A stretch of 64,000 nucleotides of DNA from Centaurea solstitialis (Eukaryota; Streptophyta; Magnoliopsida; Asterales; Asteraceae), in assembly GCA_030169165.1 (NCBI GenBank), contig CM058043.1, positions 87,648,028 to 87,712,027 of the forward strand, read 5' to 3'. The stretch's first letter is position 1, and every line of letters begins with the position of its first letter. The notes below the pieces were generated by a model. The model saw nothing but the letters and a program-made list of their open reading frames with translations, made no database searches and had not been told where the DNA came from. Of the stretch, positions 12,430 to 23,567 are shown in pieces. The position numbers and the translations under genes are program-made.

Positions 12430-12798
12430 GTTTATGTCTTGACAATCAAGCTTCTCATCTTTATATTTCAACTACTCAACATCTAATATATGTTATTGAT
12501 ATCTTTGATATTTTTAATATACATAATTGAAATTTCATCTCTTATATTTGAGATGACAATATCGTTCTTGGAAACATGGTACAATAATACATGATGGACC
12601 GGATCTTGATTGGGTTGCATGTGTTTTAATATTAATTAAGTCTAACAGTATTGTATTTACCTACTAAAATTTTTACATGATGTGGCAAGAAATTTCAATT
12701 TATCGTTAAACACCTAACTAGGTCAGCTCTATGTAAATGTCAGCTCATCAACAAAAATGCTTATGATTTGTTTGACTAATCTAAAAAAACGGATTATA
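12430..12798. other. Spacer before the large Copia
   Basis: AT-rich, no feature recognised. It ends at the 5-bp target site TAAGC (12799-12803) of the Copia insertion. Confidence 0.5.
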
Positions 12799-12803
12799 TA
12801 AGC

Positions 12804-13128
12804 TGTTAGAACCTGACTTATAGTTTGTAAAGAAGTCAGGGGGGTCTTTTGAACATTTGTAATAGTTAGTTGTTAAACAATACTTTTGTGCATCTCTTTA
12901 AAAGAGTCATAGACTCTAGGGGTGCTTTATGTAACTTCGACTCTATAAATATGGGTCGCTAGTTAACGTTTTTCAATAATCATGCAACTGACAACTTTCT
13001 ATATATGCTTTGTCGGTTTCTTTATCTTACACATATATTGCGTGATTATCACTGTTTGAGCTTAGTTATAGATTGTAATAGCTTGCAGTGATCCATACAT
13101 CGTATCCTTAGTGATTTTCGGACTCACA
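12804..13128 (+). repeat. 5' LTR (325 bp)
   Basis: TGTTAGAACC...GACTCACA. A TATAAAT box at 12944-12950 would place the transcript start near 12975, separating U3 from R. It appears identical to the 3' LTR, implying insertion too recent for visible LTR mutations. Confidence 0.97.
12944..12950 (+). promoter_or_regulatory. LTR TATA box
   Basis: TATAAAT within the LTR, repeated at the same place in the 3' LTR (about 26809-26815). Expected to drive the full-length genomic RNA. Confidence 0.65.
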
Positions 13129-13130
13129 AT

Positions 13131-13144
13131 TGGTATCAGAGCCC
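13131..13144 (+). promoter_or_regulatory. Primer-binding site for initiator Met-tRNA
   Basis: TGGTATCAGAGCCC, two bases after the LTR end. It is complementary to the 3' end of plant initiator methionyl-tRNA, the usual primer of Copia elements. Confidence 0.93.
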
Positions 13145-13196
13145 TCGTTTTGGTAGTTTTGGATAGAAATTAGAGGCTATTTTTGCTGTTTTTGTC

Positions 13197-13476
13197 AGTT
13201 CCCGAATTGGATCATCATCTCCCGAATCAGACACAAGTGTCCCGATTCGGAACATTTGATCTCCCGATTCGGAACTCTTCAAATTCCCGAATCGGATACT
13301 TTGTTTCCCGAATTGGATATTCGTATCCTGATTTGGTAAACTTAATTTCCCGAATCGGATCTTTTGCCTCTCCCGAATCGGAAATTTGAAATCCCCGTAT
13401 CGGGACTCTTATTTCCCGAATCGAGACTTTGGCTCTGACTCCCGTATCGGGACTCACACACTCCCGAATCGGGACT
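13197..13476 (+). repeat. Palindrome array 1, in the gag leader
   Basis: About 13 copies of a degenerate short palindrome with core TCCCGAWTCGGGA occur at irregular 15-30 bp spacing, for example CCCGATTCGGAA, CCCGAATCGGAT and CCCGTATCGGGAC. Each could fold into a small RNA stem or bind a dimeric protein. The same motif recurs 8.5 kb downstream at 21921-22242, ahead of the env-like ORFs. It is not a CRISPR: spacers are not uniform and the repeats are diverged. Confidence 0.85.
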
Positions 13477-13609
13477 TACTGTTTTACCCGCCTTGGCCTT
13501 TCTTTTTGAAATTTTCGAATTTCTATAAAGGAAAGTGCTTTAAGCGCGGAAGCTCTGTCCAAACGAAAAACACCATCTACTCAAAACAGATCCTATTTCC
13601 GAGGACGCG

Positions 13610-16414
13610 ATGTCAAAAGAAATAATCAGTATCGGTTCTGAAACCCGACCTCCAGTATTAGTCGTCGGCGAATACCAGCAATGGAAACGCCGAATGATTA
13701 ACTTCCTTGATCTACTGGATGACAAACTGATGGTCTCTATCACTGAGGGACCAATCAGACCGACGGTTACTGTAGCTGAAGTAGCCAGAACTGATGTCAC
13801 TCCCTATCTACCTGCATATGAGGTTGAAAAACCTTACGACATGTTCTCTCATGAACAACGTGCCCGGGCAGCCATTGATAAACGTGCTCTCACGTTACTC
13901 ACCATGGCACTACCAAACGACATGTTCGCGAGAGTGGACAGCTGTAAAGATGCTAGAGCGATGTGGCTGGGCATTGAACAGCAAATGCAGGGTGGTGACA
14001 AGGCACTTGAAGGCCAAAAGGAGAACGCGATGAACGCGTATGAAAGCTTTTGTGCTCGTGAAGGAGAGACTCTGACAGAGACCTATAATCGTTTGAACAT
14101 TTGTGTGAACGATTTACGGAGACTCGGACTGGAAAAGAACAAGTACGAGGTTAATGTGAAATTCCTCAAACGACTGAACAAACTCTGGCAGTCTGTCACT
14201 ATAAGCATTCAAGTAAGCCAGAATCTTGGCCAACTTGGACTTCAGGATCTGTATAGCATGATGCTACCTCATGAAGAAACTTTATTCGGTAAAACTGAAA
14301 AGAAAATCGATCCTCCTAATCTGGCTTTGATGTCAAACAGAGGATCGTCCTCTCATGAAAACTACACCGTTGAAGAACCTGTAGTTCTTGATGATGGACT
14401 TACCGAAGAAGAGATGTTTCAGCTGGAGAACTCATTCGCCTTGATGGCTAAATTTCGGGGAAATCCCCAACGCTTCAACAGATTCAGACAAGGACCTCAG
14501 TTTGTGGGAGGTCAGTCCAGCCAAGGCGGGTACCAGTCCAGAAAAAGCTTTCAAAGAAACGATCAAGGGAGAACGAACAACTATCAACATCGTGATAGTT
14601 CTGGGTACAACAATCAAGGATCTTATCAAGATCGAAGACAAAGCTACAACAACAACCAGCAACAGCAAAGGGATCAGGACTACAACTCCAACAACTACCA
14701 CGGAAACAGAGGTTTTCAGTGAGGTAGTTACAATCAAAGGTGGAACGACCAATCTGGTTCTAATCATAACAACCAGAACCATAAGACAAATGATGAAGGT
14801 CGTCAGTACAACAACACCGGTGGAACTGAACCTCCACAACAGAACAAGCTACCAGCTTTAGAAGCTCCACCCGCAGCCAATCAGAATAGAAACCCTGCTC
14901 GGGTTCCGACCTGCTACAACTGTGGTGACCCAGGTCACTATGCATCTGATTGCAAAAAGAAGCTCAAAGACTCTGCTTACTTTGAGAAGAAGGCTGCCAT
15001 GATGAAGAAGAAAGAGCAAGGTAAGGTGTTGTTGGCTGATGAGGAAGACTGGATCATGGAACCAGAAGACTTAGATGATGAAGGCCCATCTGCCGTGCAA
15101 GGACTCTGCCTCATGGATGACTTTGAGGAACCTTGTATATCCGGTTCCCCAAATGACTCAACAGATGAAGAAGCTGACGTACATTCTTGTTCATTATTGT
15201 CAAAACCTGATGATCTGTCTAAGTGGGAAACTCTAAGACTTGAGAGCCAACTCCAAATGGAAAGGACTCTCGTCGCTAGATTTAGAATAGAGAGCGCTGT
15301 TTATAAAAGTAGTTTAGAGGACCTCACCGAGAACTTTAATAGAATGGAGCTTGAGTCTGGGATCAGAGAATCTATCCTCGAAATCAAGCTCCTTGATCTT
15401 CAAAGATCTCACAACGAAATTGAAAGCAGTCGTGAGGAACTCAAGCTCAAATTTCACATTCTTTTCTTGGAAAGAACAAAACTGTTTGTAAAAATAGAAG
15501 AGTTTGAGGAAAATAATCTAAAGAGAGGACAATGTGAACATACCTTGAGTCTGCTTACCAAGCAAACCACTCAACATCCCTTTTATCAAGCCAAACCTGG
15601 GTTGGGACATTCAGAGAAAAGCATTCTTGAAAAAGCACCTGCACATCTATACAATTATGACAAAATGAGTGCTTCCAAACCTGAACCTAGGTCAGTCAAA
15701 GGACAAGACAATGACAACTATGTGATGCAGACTGTGACCTTTACTGAGATAATAGATGGAAAAGCCGTGTCTTTCACCACCAGTCCTGCCAATAGTTCAA
15801 CCAGTAGTCCACCTTCTAGTCCTGTTGCAAATGGTCCCATCTTTACCCCTGCTAGTAATCTAGAGAACACTTTCACTAGCTGGGAAGGCATCAAAGCTAG
15901 AATACCTAAGGTAGCAATGCCACCTATTAACTATGATGATCTGAACTTTAGCTATGACACTAGGGAGATAGATACATCCGAGGATGCTGATGTTATCCAA
16001 CCTTTGGATGTTTCCGCAACTCAGCCTCCTGCCCCAGTGTGTGTAGAAAAAGAAATGTTCCATCTTAGGTCCAAAGCCGTAGAACTTGATGCCTGTCGCC
16101 ATAAGATAAAGAACTTTGAGTCAATTCTTTCTGAAAGAGACAACCAGATCAAGTCATTGGAGCATAGTTATCATGAGGCAAATGCCGAAAGGATAAGTTT
16201 GTCAACCCAATGTGAGAACGCAAAGTTTTCTTGCTCATGTTTTAAAAACAAATTTGCGGATCTCCAAAAACAACTAGTTATCCAATTTGTTAATAACACA
16301 ATGGAAAAAGACTTCTTTTATGAAAAAGAGCTTTTGTTTGGTCAAACTTTCGCTAATCAAAGCTGTCAAATCAATCAGTTGAAAAAGACGAGTGTCTTTC
16401 TTAGAAGAATCTGA
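13610..16414 (+). pseudogene. Copia gag, interrupted by an in-frame TGA
   Basis: The first ATG after the leader is at 13610. The first 370 codons carry a Copia-type capsid region (for instance RAMWLGIEQQMQGG) and a Q/N/R-rich tail. TGA at 14720-14722 stops it, but the same frame continues open to 16414. That continuation contains a CCHC zinc knuckle CYNCGDPGHYASDC (14912-14953) and a long Glu/Leu-rich stretch likely to be coiled coil (about 15230-15540). Since the knuckle lies beyond the stop, the 370-residue product would lack its nucleic-acid binding domain. A CGA codon mutated to TGA explains the stop; readthrough is an alternative. The frame closes at 16412 after a single-base shift near the A5 run at 16382-16386. 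Confidence 0.85.
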
Positions 16415-17372
16415 CTCTTGGGATTCTAGTACCAATAGTTCACCACTCATACCAGAACTTAGGACAACCATGCCTAAACTTGTATTGGATCCGAATATTG
16501 TGTATGATGTGAAGGTATTTTTAGATGCTGATGATCCTTCTTCAGGTTATATTCCAAGAAAACCTGTTTTGCCAAAGGCACCTGCTGTAAAGCAAATCAG
16601 TTCTCCTAAGCTACTTGCATCAGTGTCTGTGATAAACACTAAAGGTGGAACATGTGCTGGTACTGACAAAGGGAAGTCAGCTAAGCCACACACGCCTACA
16701 GTAACACAGACACAGAATTCAAAATCTACAGATACAAGTAGCTTGGTAAAACCCATTATGGGACTAGACTTTCATTCTAGTTCATTTGATGTGGGTGAGA
16801 ACTCCAAACCCAAACAACCTTTGAAAATGTTAAAATCCGTTTGTCAAAACGCCACTAATTTCAAAGGTGGTCAATCCATTCTGGTTAAACCGTCACCCAA
16901 CTCACAACTAGCTTTTCATGCAGATGCGAGGACAGGTGATGGAACTGCGAATGTGAAGCCACGAAGGAGGAGATATCGGAAGAAGAACTCTTTTAATGCT
17001 TTCTCTAAATGGGGTAGTCATGATCATGCTGGTCTTGGCTACAACCCACCTAGTTGTAATTCAAACGTGAACTCAAAGTTTGCAAACTCTAATCGCTCTG
17101 CGAATTCTGATAATCTTACAGCTTTTAAAAACCATATTTGTTCTTTGTTTGATAATTACATGCGTGTTGATATGCCTGGTAATGCAAATATTTATCGTAA
17201 GTCAGGTAGTCCTCACCGGGAAAGAAAAGAGAAAATGACAAAGCAAACTGCTTTGCCTCCTGTGAAGTCTCCTAAGCCTAAGGAGAAATCTGAAAAGGAC
17301 ACTTCACCGGCTGCTTTATCTGTTTCTAACGATAGGACACCCATGTGGCAATGGGTTCCTAAACAAATTTGA
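16392..17372 (+). pseudogene. Copia gag-pol linker ORF, frame-shifted
   Basis: About 326 residues, rich in Ser, Pro and Lys, with no known domain, ending in the WVPK phrase common before Copia proteases. It lies one base out of frame with the upstream gag. No ATG opens it (the frame begins at GTG), so it is best read as the continuation of the polyprotein after a one-base shift. It ends at TGA 17370-17372, after which the same frame continues straight into protease. The TGA may be a mutated CGA or a recoding site. Confidence 0.75.
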
Positions 17373-17381
17373 TCTTGCGTT

Positions 17382-20300
17382 TTGCAGGGCAGTCACATGT
17401 GGTACTTTGATTCAGGAGCCTTCAGGCATGTGACTGGGCAGCGCAACATCCTCTTCGACTACGTCGTTAGAGCTGAAGGCTTTGTCAAACTTGTAGACAA
17501 GAGACGTCTACCAATTATAGGATATGGAAGCATGACGAATGGAGAACACGTCATCAAGAATGTGCGGTACGTTGAAGGATTGCCGTTCAACCTACTCAGT
17601 TCGAGTCAATTCTGTGATGGAGGATATCTCGTGAAGACATTCATTCTCGGGAGCAACATTGAAGACGAAGATGGAAACGTAATTCTTCGCGCTCGAAGAA
17701 ACGGTCACCTATATACCACAATGTTTTATGCTGTTCCTCAACAAATGGAAACTGTGGTATTTCTCGCTAAAGCATCGAAGGAAGAAAGCTGGCTGTGGCA
17801 TCAGCGTTTGTCTCATCAGAACTTCAGGGATATGAACAAGCTAGTATCTAAACACCTTGTCAACGGTCTTCCGGAGACACGACTTTCTAAAGACACCCTA
17901 TGCTCTGCTTGCGAGAAAGGGAAAATGAAGAAGAGTTCGCATCCGCCAAAGATGGAGACAAACTGTCACCATCCCCTTGACATGCTGCATATGGATCTCT
18001 GTGGACCGATGAGAGTCGAAAGTCTTGCACGCAAGAAATATATGCTTGTACTTGTCGATGAATACTCTCGGTACACATGGCTCGAATTCCTTAGAGCCAA
18101 ATCTGACGCTGCAGAGCTAATCATCGCCTTCATCAAACGAATCCAAGTCCTCTTGGGTCGTCAGGTGAAGAAGCTGAGAAGCGACAACGGTACAGAGTTT
18201 CGGAATGTCAAACTCCAGTCTTTCCTTGAAGAAGTGGGCATCTCTCACAACTTCTCTGCTGTACGTACTCCCCAGCAAAACGGAGTCGTAGAAAGGAAGA
18301 ACCGTACGTTGGTCGAAGCAACGAGATCCATGATAGCGCATTCTGGTGTACCACCATCTCTTTGGGCTGAAGCTGTATCTACTGCATGTTACACTCAGAA
18401 CAGGACCCTAATCGTCAAGCGGACTGGTAAAGCGTACGAAATGGTCAACAAGCGTAAGCCGAATATTAAATTCTTTAGAGTTTTCGGTTGTATATGTTAT
18501 CTACTGAACAACAGAGATGATCTGGGAAAGTTTGACGCTAAGTCGGATGAGTCTATCTTTATTGGATACTCACATAACTCAGCGACTTACCGTGTATACA
18601 ACAAACGGACTCGATCTATCTTTGAGAGTCGGTACGTTGATTTCTCTGAGACGGAGATGTATTCCGATGCCAACTCTAGTACAGCTAGTCCAGTCTTCCC
18701 TGAACTGATCACTATTTCACCACCGAGCACAACTATTCCTACTGACTCGCTTGAATGTGATTTTATTGATTTAGCAGAATTTGATCTAACGACCCTTGTT
18801 GGTCTAATCATTGTTCCTGCTCCATCAGATCTTTCCATTCCTTCATCAACATCCATATCCGTAGACGCATTCGTGAATGAGAGCACATCCTGTTCTACCG
18901 CTGTAGGAGAAACCTCTTCTGGTACTGTAGAACCAGTGTCAGTACTTAATCCGATCGCAGAAACAGAATCCTCTTCTAACACTGTGAATGAGGAAACTGT
19001 TCTCTCCCCCTCACAGCTCTCTTCAACACAACCCTCTCCTGAAACTACAGTTGAAGCGGTCCGAGAACAGACAGTGTCCACTGTTCTTGCACCAATTCCT
19101 GAAGTTGTTCCGCCACCTTCACCATCCAGAACTTATGCTGAAGTGGTACGGGAACCCTGTCCGGAGACAGTGTTGAACACTGATCCGGATGCTAGTCTTC
19201 TCTCCTCCGTCATTCGGGATGAGAACGACTCACGAAACAACATGGAATACGATCATATTCCCCATTCCAGAAAGTGGACCAGAAGCCATTCCACTACCAA
19301 CATCATTGGTAGTCCATCTGCTCCAGTGACAACTCGCTCTTCAAAGAAAGATGAAAACCTAATTCTTTTCGGCGGCTTCCTGAGTCAGTTTGAACCAACC
19401 AAAACCCAGGACGCTCTTTCAGATCCTGATTGGGTAAGGGCTATGCAGGATGAACTTGCCAAATTCGAGCGAAACAGAGTTTGGCGTCTTGTTGAAAGAC
19501 CAAGAAAAATAAGAATCATTGACTTGAGGTGGATCTTCCGCAACAAGAAAGATGAAAACGATCTTATTATCCGTAATAAGGCTTGTTTGGTCGCCAAGGG
19601 ATATCGTCAACAGGAAGGCATCGACTACGACGAGACATTCGCTCCTGTGGCTAGAATCGAGGCCATTAGGATTTTTCTCGCGTATGCAGCTCACAAGAAC
19701 ATGAAGGTATTCCAGATGGACGTCAAGTGTGCGTTCTTGAATGGAGAACTTCAAGAAGTAGTATATGTTGAGCAACCTGAGGGATTTGTTGATCCCAAGT
19801 ACCCGGAACACGTTTACGTGCTCGACAAAGCACTTTACGGCTTGAAGCAATCACGGTATGAAACTCTTACCATTTACTTGCTTGGGTCCGGATATAAAAA
19901 GGGTACTGTCGATCCTACCCTGTTTCTTCGAAGGTCAGGTAACCATTTGACTGTAGTGCAGATATACGTGGATGATATCATCTTTGCATCTACAAACCCT
20001 GAGTCTTGCATAGAGTTTGAGCAGACAATGAAGTCTAGATTTCAGATGAGTATGATGGGTGAACTTACGTTTTTCTTGGGACTGCAAGTCCATCAAACCC
20101 CGCAAGGGATTTTTATAAATCAGTCCAAGTATACTCATGACATTTTAAAATGCTTTGACTTCACTGGACCTAAGTCTGCTTCAACACCAATGTCCACGTC
20201 ATTTCAACTGGATGCGGATTTATCTGGTAATCCGGTTGACCAAAAAGTGTATCGTGCGATCATTGGATCTCTGCTTTATCTCACGGCCAGTAGACCCGAC

Positions 20301-20918
20301 ATTATGTTTGCCACATGTGTCTGTGCTCGTTTTCAATGCGACCCTCGAGAATCACATCTCGGGGCTGTCAAGAGAATCCTTAAGTACCTGAAGGGCACAC
20401 CTAATTTTGGCCTTTGGTACCCCAAGGATTCTGGTTTTGAACTAACAACTTTTACAGATTCTGATCATGCAGGCTGTAAGTTAAACAGGAAGAGCACGTC
20501 AGGAGCCTGCCAGTTTCTAGGGGACAAGTTAGTAAGTTGGTCCTCGAGAAAACAGAACTGTGTTTCTCTTTCGACAGCTGAGGCATAATATGTCGCTGCA
20601 GCGTGTTGTTGTTCACAGGTTCTTTGGATGACAATTCAACTGGCGGACTATGGCTATACCATGCATCGGATTCCGATTTACTGTGACTCTAGCAGTGCCA
20701 TTCAGATTGCGGCAAATCCAGTTCAACACTCTCGGACGAAACACATTGATATTCGATATCACTTTATCAAAGATCACGTCGAGAACGGTAATGTTGAACT
20801 ATTCTTTGTTGAAAGTGAACGTCAGATAGCTGACTTGTTCACTAAAGCTTTTGACGAGAGGCGCCATTACTATCTACTTAGTAAATTGGGAATGCTAGAT
20901 CCCCCGGCAGATTTCTAG
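17382..20918 (+). pseudogene. Copia pol: protease, integrase, RT, RNase H with one in-frame stop
   Basis: Domains in order: aspartic protease active site WYFDSGAFRHVTG near 17400; integrase zinc finger (HQRLSH ... CSAC) near 17800-17920; integrase DDE residues in LHMDLCGP, LRSDNGTEF and QQNGVVERKNRT (about 17985-18305); reverse transcriptase from about 19470 with YVDDIIF near 19965; RNase H from about 20450. Codon 20586-20588 is TAA within STAEA*YVAA, where relatives have Glu or Gln. The frame stays open to the real end at 20916-20918. A CAA-to-TAA change would explain it. The RT also reads KQSRYETL where KQAPRAWYETL is usual, a loss of about three residues. A full-length RT-RH protein needs readthrough or help from another copy. 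Confidence 0.92.
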
Positions 20919-20988
20919 GGGGAGCCAGTCGTTTATATATATGCATGTGTGTAGGGGGAGCTCCTGTGTCGCATATATCTAGGGGGAG
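20917..20988 (+). promoter_or_regulatory. Three internal polypurine-tract-like motifs
   Basis: AGGGGGAG occurs at 20917-20924, 20953-20960 and 20981-20988, directly after the pol stop. The true polypurine tract before the 3' LTR (26657-26668) has the same core. They could be central polypurine tracts for plus-strand priming, or relics of an older 3' end from before the env-like module was gained. Confidence 0.6.
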
Positions 20989-21047
20989 CGTTTGTGTAAA
21001 TGTTGTTTATCTCTAACTCTGTCGGATCCAATCTGCAATGGATACCA

Positions 21048-21065
21048 TTTTTATTTTTCTTGCAG
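21048..21065 (+). promoter_or_regulatory. Candidate splice acceptor after pol
   Basis: A T-rich tract ending TTTTTCTTGCAG at 21065. It could accept a splice from the 5' leader to make a subgenomic env-like mRNA. No donor has been assigned, so this is only a candidate. Confidence 0.35.
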
Positions 21066-21481
21066 GTTGTAGAACCGAAGAACGGCTTCTGAATACTTCT
21101 GTTCAGGACCCGTTGTACAAATATAAAACTTCTGACCGCTGGTGTCAGAACTGGTGACAAATCCGATCTCGGAAATTTCCAGGTTAGTCGTTTCAATAAA
21201 CGTCAAGGGGCTGAACGTGTAAAATCTATGAACTTGTTAAGTTAAGGGGTTGGAAGTGACAGGTTCCAATTCTGACTAGTTCGGGGACCGGTTCTGCCAG
21301 TCTCCAAAACTTCAAGTTCAAGGACCGTTTTTGCAAACTTTTGAAAACCACAAGTTCAGGGAAGTTTTGAAATTCTTTCAAACTTAAGTTCGGGGTTCAT
21401 TCCGTAATTTCTTGATAGTCGTGATCTGAGAGAGCAGTTATCAGATAAAATTTTCAAAATACCTGATAAGCTATCAGAAAA

Positions 21482-21489
21482 TATAAAAG
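21482..21489 (+). promoter_or_regulatory. Candidate internal TATA box
   Basis: TATAAAAG lies between pol and the env-like ORFs. The perfect 20-bp palindrome GATAACTGAATTCAGTTATC (21498-21517) begins nine bases later. A start near 21515 would give a leader rich in C and A. This would be a second promoter inside the retrotransposon; it is suggested by sequence only. Confidence 0.45.
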
Positions 21490-21663
21490 CGGGAGTTGAT
21501 AACTGAATTCAGTTATCACTTTCAAATTTCAAACGAACTTATCAGTTTTCTCTCTCGACGATCAAGAACGCGAAGAACGACCCGAACGATCCATCGCTTC
21601 CCGGCTTCCCCGAGCGTTCGTTATCGATCCGTTCGACGATCCGACTACATCTTTACGATCCTG

Positions 21664-22539
21664 GTAAGATTTCTAACAACTTAGTATAATCAGATTCATC
21701 TAAACAACATCGTTTATAGATCGGATTGAAGCCTAAAGTTTTCGGATAAACCCGAAACTCCAAAATCCTTGGATTTGAGTTTCGGGACGTTAGATCGATC
21801 CATTCTTCTTTCTAAACTTGTTTAAATCACTAATGTATCACTTTAGACTAGTTTTAGGATTGATTTGAAGCGTTTTTTGGTCGATTTGAAGTCTGGAATA
21901 CAAACAGTCGCGAAGAACTCATGATTCGGGACTTTTGTGTTCTTGAATCGGGACTTAGATGTTCTTGATTCGGGAATTTCAAACCCCCGATTCGGGAGTT
22001 TGAAATGTCCCGATTCGGGACTTTGTTTTTCAGGTTTATAATTTCCCCGATTCGGGACTCATGAATTGCATGTTAATATCCCCGATACGGAACTTAGACT
22101 TTCATGTTGATATATTGTAATCTCCCGATTCGGGACTTTTGTTTTGAATTGCTCCATGTCCCGATTCGGGACATTGGTTATTGCGTGTATATGTGTTGTT
22201 GACAACCCCCGATTCGGGACTTTGAAACCCCGATTCGGGACTTGGCTTTTCGCGAGAATCGTTCTTAACAAATCATCTTACGGGATTTGTCCATAGACCG
22301 ATTCGCGTTTTAAGCCAGTCCTGGATCTGTGGTTTCAAATCCAGTTTCGGGTCGTTTTGATCTTGACATGAGTTTCGCGGGAAAACCGTTTTACATAGTT
22401 CGACTCAGTTTTAAAAGATTCCCTCGGGAATCTTCGATAAATTGACTCGCTCCTAGCCGAAACTCTGCCGGATTTTCGTCAGAACACATGTTAGAGTTAA
22501 GAAGGGACTAACTGTTAAAATTTTACCTGTTTCTGTCAG
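21664..22539 (+). other. Candidate intron before the env-like ORFs
   Basis: Donor CTG|GTAAGA at 21664 and acceptor TTTCTGTCAG| at 22539. The acceptor is followed two bases later by the ATG at 22542. The intron would remove palindrome array 2. Donor, T-rich acceptor tract and position just before a start codon agree, but nothing confirms use. Confidence 0.45.
21921..22242 (+). repeat. Palindrome array 2, in the env-like leader
   Basis: About 11 copies of the same motif as at 13197-13476, here closer to the perfect form TCCCGATTCGGGAC. Copies are 20-50 bp apart. It lies upstream of the env-like ORFs as array 1 lies upstream of gag. Confidence 0.87.
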
Positions 22540-22541
22540 AA

Positions 22542-23567
22542 ATGGCAAACTAGAGAGAACGCCCTTCTTCTCCGATCGACCAAGAGGCTGACCGAGCTCT
22601 GATCGCACCCACGGACATCGTTCCCATACTCCAGAACAACGAGTATGTGAATCTCTCTTCGGTCCGGGTGCAGCACACTATCGTGAGGGAGATCCTACGA
22701 GCTCATCCTATCTCTTACGCCATGACGGCCACTGCCGAGGTATCGGGGATCTACCTACAGAAGTTCTGGAAATCAGTCGTTCTGGACAACCGGTTCAGAG
22801 TCTTCTCGATCATTGGTCGGGTGGACCAAACCGAACTGGTTATCTCTATGGAGGACGTCCGCCGCATCCTTCGCCTCCCTGCCACTACTGATGGCGGCCA
22901 CCAGAACTTTGACGAGATGGTCTCGGGCCCCATACTATTGAGCGAAATCCTAGCTCTTGGGGTTACAGAAGATGTGAACGGCGTGTCTCAGATCACTACG
23001 AGCCACCTACCACCGATCTGGGCACAACTGTTCAACCTAATGAACAGGTGCCTCTCCTCGAAGACGAAAGGAATAGACAAGGCAACAACTTCCTTCTGGC
23101 ACATCTACCACTCCGTCGCATACGGACGCCGCATCGACATCGCTTCCCAGTTGTGGCTAGACATAACTAAGGACCTGACTACCCGGGAACGCACCAGACA
23201 TCATTCCATCCCGTGGTTGCGGTTCTATGGTCTTATCATTCGTGACCATATGGAACGCAATCCGGAGATCCGACGCCGTTCCGGTCATCCTATCATCGAG
23301 CCGAAGAAGATCAGCTGGGTTGCCAAGCGAGACTACACCGAACGACAGTACGAGATGCCGATTCCTCCACACGTCCTAGACGCCCTAGACCAGCAGGCAC
23401 CGAGCGTTGTTAGGTATAGGCGCAACTTAGGTCTAGGAGCCGCACCTATGGACCGTCCAGAACCGGAAGGTCCTGCCCAAGGTATGCAACCCGTCCCTTC
23501 TAGTCCTCGGGCCTTACGTCCGAGGCGCCGGGGTCCCACTGGGGGGCCTCTGGCTCGGGTAAAGTGA
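22542..23567 (+). pseudogene. Env-like ORF A, early stop
   Basis: ATG at 22542 is followed by TAG as the fourth codon (22551-22553); the frame is then open to TGA 23565-23567. CAG-to-TAG would explain the stop. The region around YLQKFWKSV...VSMEDVRRILRLP and the following WAQLFNLMNRCLSSK...IDIASQLWLDI resembles an uncharacterised domain common in plant Copia elements after RNase H (I recall it as a 'putative plant transposon protein' family). No transmembrane segment or signal peptide is visible, so 'env-like' refers only to position. The next ORF begins at its stop codon, one base out of frame, just after the G6 run at 23541-23546. Confidence 0.72.

Noticed and set aside
13197..13476. CRISPR-like array
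   Set aside because: Spacing is irregular, repeats are short and diverged, and the DNA is a plant retrotransposon.
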